Positions 60,544-64,000 of a DNA stretch of 64,000 bases are shown here, one piece after another. The notes beneath the pieces are model-generated. The model did no database searches. It was not told the DNA's origin and saw nothing but the letters and a program-made list of their open reading frames with translations. Every line of letters begins with the position of its first letter. Position 1 is the first letter of the stretch. The DNA is taken from contig NC_054683.1 of assembly GCF_011074885.1 (NCBI RefSeq), forward strand, positions 1-64,000. The letters run 5' to 3'. The DNA is from Brettanomyces bruxellensis (taxonomy: Eukaryota; Ascomycota; Pichiomycetes; Pichiales; Pichiaceae). A program made the position numbers and the translations under genes.

Positions 60544-60951
60544 CTACATTTGATCTTGGGAAGAATTGAAGACTCCATTTCTTTCAATTTCAATCCCTCT
60601 TGTTCGATAATTCAGCACATTGCTCTTTTCATGTCGGCAAGACCAGTAGTAAGGTCTCTTCAAAGTAACCTCCTCCTTTCCTTTTCCATAATCGTAATTG
60701 CCTGGCACTAACATCCAGTTTAAACAGCCTTTATTCCATGTCTTATTTGTAACATTTTGCCATTCTCTGATATCTTCGCTTTCTTTTTGGAAAGAGGCAG
60801 GTTTGTAAGTGTTGAAGCCCTTTTTGCTGGTCTTTGGTGCATGAAAGTTTTTGGAGTTTGTTGAACAATTTAGTAATGACAGTATATTAAGGAATACTGA
60901 TGAATAAAATTTAAAATTGGTGAGAAAAGCCCTTCTTTTATAGTTGATTTT
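60544..60951 (-). CDS. Unrecognised ORF lacking an ATG, probably a last exon
   Basis: The minus strand is open for 135 codons between the TAA at 60954-60952 and the stop TAG at 60546-60544, with no ATG before the last third. From about codon 40 it reads like protein: FHAPKTSKKGFNTYKPASFQ, EWQNVTNKTWNKGCLNWMLV, GKEEVTLKRPYYWSCRH, and a polar end. It is rich in Trp, Tyr and Asn, with two Cys. Likely explanations are an upstream exon in 61-61.9 kb, a frame error upstream, or a decayed gene. I do not recognise the family. Confidence 0.45.
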   Translation of the reverse strand, partial: KINYKRRAFLTNFKFYSSVFLNILSLLNCSTNSKNFHAPKTSKKGFNTYKPASFQKESEDIREWQNVTNKTWNKGCLNWMLVPGNYDYGKGKEEVTLKRPYYWSCRHEKSNVLNYRTRGIEIERNGVFNSSQDQM

Positions 60952-61039
60952 TTATACTTTTGAGGCGCTGATGATGGGAAAAAGAAATCCTTAAAGGTAT
61001 GACTATTTTCCATTTTAGGAAATATGCTCCTTGCTTTAC

Positions 61040-61480
61040 AAAATGGCTGGTGTTTATGTTTAACAGAATATGGTAATATTATGATGTTTACAGGAAGAAG
61101 ACAAGGAATAAAAAGGAGATGAACGAAGGGAAACAAAAGGAAACAAAGAGATGAGAACAAGGAACAAGATCCAAAAAGTTAAGGTAAGGAACAAGAGAAA
61201 GAACAAGGGGGGGGGGGNAAAAAAAAAGACCCGAAGAGGCAAATAAGCAAAAACAAGAGCATATAACAAAAGCTTAAAAGATCAGGAAAACAAGATGTAG
61301 ATTGAAAGACAAGAGAACAAAGGAAGAAGCAATGACAAGAGTCAAAGAAATAGAATAATAGTGAGCCAAAAAGAGCAAGTAGACAAGGAAACAAGAATAA
61401 GAACTAATTGTGTAAATGAACAAGGAACAAGGAGGGGAAGAAAGAGATGAACAAAGAAACAAAGACATAGGTCATGGAGG
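61040..61480. repeat. Purine-rich, strand-asymmetric tract
   Basis: About 440 bp composed almost only of A and G with scattered C on the plus strand, built of recurring GAACAAGG/GAAACAAAG words. It contains a G run next to an ambiguous base (about 61207-61218), so its length may be uncertain. Confidence 0.75.
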
Positions 61481-61499
61481 GAATAATGAGACTCAAGGC

Positions 61500-61850
61500 T
61501 GCTCAGACTTAGGAATTACGTAGCAGCAAAAACTACTCGGAATTAGAAACTGCTCAATATTGGCAACTACTTAATTTTAGCTACACTTAGTAATGTAAAT
61601 AATGCTTAATACCAGCAGTCAAAATTAGCAACCACCCAATATTATTAATATTAGTAATGCTCAATACCAACGCACAGTAGTAAATTTTGTGGTAAATTTT
61701 GTGGTAAGTTCAGTAATCACTCAACATTACCATTATTAATGCTAAATACTAACACGCAGTAGAGTATAGTGTAACGCTCAACACTAAAAATTTAACATTA
61801 GTAACTACTTAATAGTAACGCACAGTACTATTACCAGAAGCTGCTCAAGC
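61500..61850. repeat. Degenerate short tandem repeats
   Basis: The words GCTCAATA, TTAGTAA, CAACGCACAGTAGTAAA and close variants recur about every 30-60 bases (for example near 61650-61690, 61735-61765 and 61775-61835). They look like a decayed tandem array in the 3' flank of SYG1. AAATTTTGTGGT occurs twice in a row at 61683-61705. Confidence 0.6.
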
Positions 61851-61941
61851 TTATGTATCATAGCAGTAGTGGCATTAGTGCCATTAGCACTCCTCTAATA
61901 ACACAGCATTATTCAAATTTCCAGTACACATCCGTACACCA

Positions 61942-64000
61942 TCACTGCTGCATCCGCTCCTCGGCAATATCCTCATCCGTGTCGTCACCATCATCGGCGG
62001 AGTCACCAGTCTCGGACGAAAGGCTGGCAGCAGCGGCAGAGTCGGCCCTCGGTTTCCGACGCTGGAAATCCTTGATGTGGGCAGTGGTGAGGATGCGGGA
62101 GAGCTGGCGGAGGTAGCTGCGGTCGGGCCGATCGACCTGTGCCGACGAGTCGATCGACGCGGAAGACGAGTCGTCGCGGAGCAACGGCGTCTGCTCCTCT
62201 GGTGGGGGAACAACGGCAGCCACGAAATTGCTGTTAGCATCCCTGGTGTGGCGGCGCTGGCTGGTTGGGTATGGGAGGGGCGCGTCACGTGACGCGCGGA
62301 AGAGATGAACGTTTGTTGCATGTTCGTTCTCCATCCGGAAGAAAATCCAGTTGAAGCGTCTGATGATCTCAGCCACAGCCACGGCAAAACCGGTGATGGC
62401 AGACTGCTGGATGTGGCGGGTGAAAAGGGCATAGCAGACCCACTGGTGGCGGAGAACCACGTCGATTACCATGGCTGTGTAGTAGACGGATTTGCGTTTG
62501 TAGGTCAACTCGTCGCGGAGAAGGAAATTGATGGAATGGAACTGGAAAAGCGACCAGTCCATAAGGAGGTCCCAGGCAGCACTGACGAGGCCGTTCATGG
62601 AGCCGAAAACGATCAACAATGCCCTGTTTTGGGCGTTTGTGTTCATCCGGTACAGACTGAGGCTCATGTAGTACATGCAGGAGATGAAGTACTTGCACAT
62701 GTTTGCCAAATGCGGAAACCGGTCCCCGGTGTCGGCAAAACGGCGGAAGCACTGGAGGAACCGCCAGATGTTCGGGAGAGCGGCCAAGAAACCAAACAGG
62801 TGCGATCCCGACGACCCGCAACGTGTTCCGTTAGACCCATCGAGGCATTTATTCCAGTGGGTGTCGTAGAGGCAGAAGAACATGGAGGTGTTGGAGATGG
62901 AGTAGGTGAGCGAGCAGAAGATGTCGCCGAGGAAGAAGTCGCGGAACTCCACCGGGTAGAAACCACTCAAGCAGAGCCGGAAAACCGTCGATAGCAGCCA
63001 CTTCCGGGCATCGAGGAAGAAAATGTCGAATGGACACAGCAAAACGGCAAGTGCAAAAAGCACAAAAACCCACGGCCAGTCGCGGCCGTTGAATGCGGCG
63101 GGCCAGAAGTCCATGAAGCTGAGCCAGGCGGTGCAGGATCCTACAAGGAACATGAGCATTGGAAGCACGAGATACTGCCTGTAGTGGAGGTTATCGCGCG
63201 GGCTGAACTCGAAGATCAGCTTGTAGTTGACCCGGTAACGGTCCCAGACGAGGCAGTTGACGCCGAAGAGCATCGCCATGAGGCACAGGAGGAAAAACCC
63301 GGCCCAGATCTGCATGAGCCACTTGCCCTCGGGCAAATCCCCGGACAAAGTTCGGTGGAGAGCCCGGAAAACAGTGTAAAAAAACACCGGGAGCGCCAGA
63401 CCAAGCAGCCAGCCGTCCAGAAACTGCGCCCCGTAGTACGTTTTCTGCTGCTCGATGGCCCGGAGCTTGGTCACTGCGATTTTCCGGTTGCCCCGCTCGA
63501 AATACCGCGCAAACATCGTCTCTACCTGCGTCACCAGGTCGTCCAACACGCCTGAAGTCGTGAAATACTCCCCGTCCACCTTCTGCATGTACCCAGGGAG
63601 CAATGTGTCACCAACTGCCTTGTCGTACTTCTTGATGAGCTTGCGGAATCCCGTCCGGTTCATCATCCGGTAGGATTTCAGCAGTTCCAGCGACCGGTAG
63701 AACTCGTAAACTGCTTTTTTGAGCTGTCTCCGGGCGATGAAGTACGCCACTTTGTGCGGGGCACTTTTGTACAACGTCGTTTTGTGCTGCCCTGCCTGAA
63801 TTGCATGCACTGCCTGCACAGACTGCTGCTTTTTCCGCCCGTAGTCCCTTCTGTTGAACCGCGGATCGTACTGCCGCCTTCTTGGCTTTTGTGTTTTCCT
63901 CCTAGTCCCAGGATCGAACCCTGCAAACACCTGCGGCTCCCCGTCGCTGTCCGAGTCCTCGGACTCGTTCCATTCTTCATCTTCACTTTCTCCATCCTCA
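61942..64000 (-). CDS. SYG1: SPX-EXS protein Syg1 (XPR1 family), N-terminus outside window
   Basis: The frame is open from the right edge of the window; the start lies beyond 64000. The visible 685 residues begin with an acidic linker (EDGESEDEEWNESEDSDSD), a basic segment, and the last helices of the SPX domain (YKSAPHKVAYFIARRQLKKAVYEFYRSLELLKSYR, LIKKYDKAVG). Eight or more membrane segments then contain the EXS domain (LFGFLAALPNIWRFLQCFRRFADTG, MNGLVSAAWDLLMDWSLFQ). Its human relative XPR1 exports phosphate; yeast Syg1 was found as a suppressor of G-beta-gamma lethality. The C-terminal 100 residues are polar and acidic. The gene is GC-rich and contains an 18-bp palindrome around CACGTG (62280-62297). 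Confidence 0.92.
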   Translation of the reverse strand, partial: EDGESEDEEWNESEDSDSDGEPQVFAGFDPGTRRKTQKPRRRQYDPRFNRRDYGRKKQQSVQAVHAIQAGQHKTTLYKSAPHKVAYFIARRQLKKAVYEFYRSLELLKSYRMMNRTGFRKLIKKYDKAVGDTLLPGYMQKVDGEYFTTSGVLDDLVTQVETMFARYFERGNRKIAVTKLRAIEQQKTYYGAQFLDGWLLGLALPVFFYTVFRALHRTLSGDLPEGKWLMQIWAGFFLLCLMAMLFGVNCLVWDRYRVNYKLIFEFSPRDNLHYRQYLVLPMLMFLVGSCTAWLSFMDFWPAAFNGRDWPWVFVLFALAVLLCPFDIFFLDARKWLLSTVFRLCLSGFYPVEFRDFFLGDIFCSLTYSISNTSMFFCLYDTHWNKCLDGSNGTRCGSSGSHLFGFLAALPNIWRFLQCFRRFADTGDRFPHLANMCKYFISCMYYMSLSLYRMNTNAQNRALLIVFGSMNGLVSAAWDLLMDWSLFQFHSINFLLRDELTYKRKSVYYTAMVIDVVLRHQWVCYALFTRHIQQSAITGFAVAVAEIIRRFNWIFFRMENEHATNVHLFRASRDAPLPYPTSQRRHTRDANSNFVAAVVPPPEEQTPLLRDDSSSASIDSSAQVDRPDRSYLRQLSRILTTAHIKDFQRRKPRADSAAAASLSSETGDSADDGDDTDEDIAEERMQQ

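Noticed and set aside
1..64000. CRISPR arrays, rRNA genes, riboswitches
   Set aside because: None seen; the window is eukaryotic chromosomal DNA.

Overview
This is nuclear DNA of a budding yeast. It has spliceosomal introns with GTAAGT/GTACGT donors and TACTAAC branch sites, LTR retrotransposons, a Pol III tRNA gene, and single-copy yeast genes (NUP133, RPF2, ALG8, PEX4, RPL34, MMF1, HIS1, NEO1, SYG1). CTG codons sit at conserved leucine positions in HIS1, which argues for standard Leu decoding rather than the CUG-Ser clade. Overall style (AT-rich genome with abruptly GC-rich genes, Cbf1-type sites upstream of a ribosomal protein gene) fits a Pichiaceae yeast such as Brettanomyces/Dekkera. 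The species is an inference and not proven here.

Region 1 (1-26.5 kb) is a gene-poor retroelement cluster. I use four LTR labels. LTR-alpha (about 600 bp) occurs at 61-655, 7320-7921 and as a nested pair at 22597-23754. LTR-beta (about 555 bp) belongs to a Ty1/copia element. LTR-gamma (540-660 bp) occurs as a tandem pair 12 bp upstream of tRNA-Trp. LTR-delta (320-340 bp) belongs to a Ty3/gypsy element. A copia element with a full-length pol ORF (7953-14830) abuts a gypsy element on the minus strand (14831-20605) whose integrase is cut off at the junction. From 20.1 to 25.7 kb the LTRs form a roughly symmetric inverted nest. Two ordinary genes lie in this cluster with broken frames: a CDC11-like septin (2410-3801) and an OPI3-like phospholipid methyltransferase (4380-5219), the latter with two exact UAS-INO decamers upstream. 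The two LTRs of the copia element differ by eight single-base indels and one substitution, so many breaks left of about 9.83 kb may be consensus errors rather than real mutations.

Region 2 (27.5-64 kb) is ordinary euchromatin: NUP133 (-) / RPF2 (+) from a shared promoter; a GAC1-like PP1 targeting subunit (-); ALG8 (+); a FAR11-like STRIPAK subunit (-); an unrecognised 338-aa protein (-); spliced PET117 (+); a PHO80/PCL6-7-type cyclin (-); a PET20/SUE1-domain mitochondrial protein (-); PEX4 (+); spliced RPL34 (-); MMF1 (-); spliced HIS1 (+); NEO1 flippase (+); an unrecognised ATG-less ORF (-); and SYG1 (-), which runs off the right edge. Parts of the FAR11-like gene, the cyclin, NEO1 and SYG1 are strikingly GC-rich compared with their neighbours.

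No operon-like or defence-type system is visible. The most notable structures are the inverted LTR nest, the tRNA-targeted tandem LTRs, the copia/gypsy junction, the indel-ridden left arm, and a few unrecognised coding stretches.
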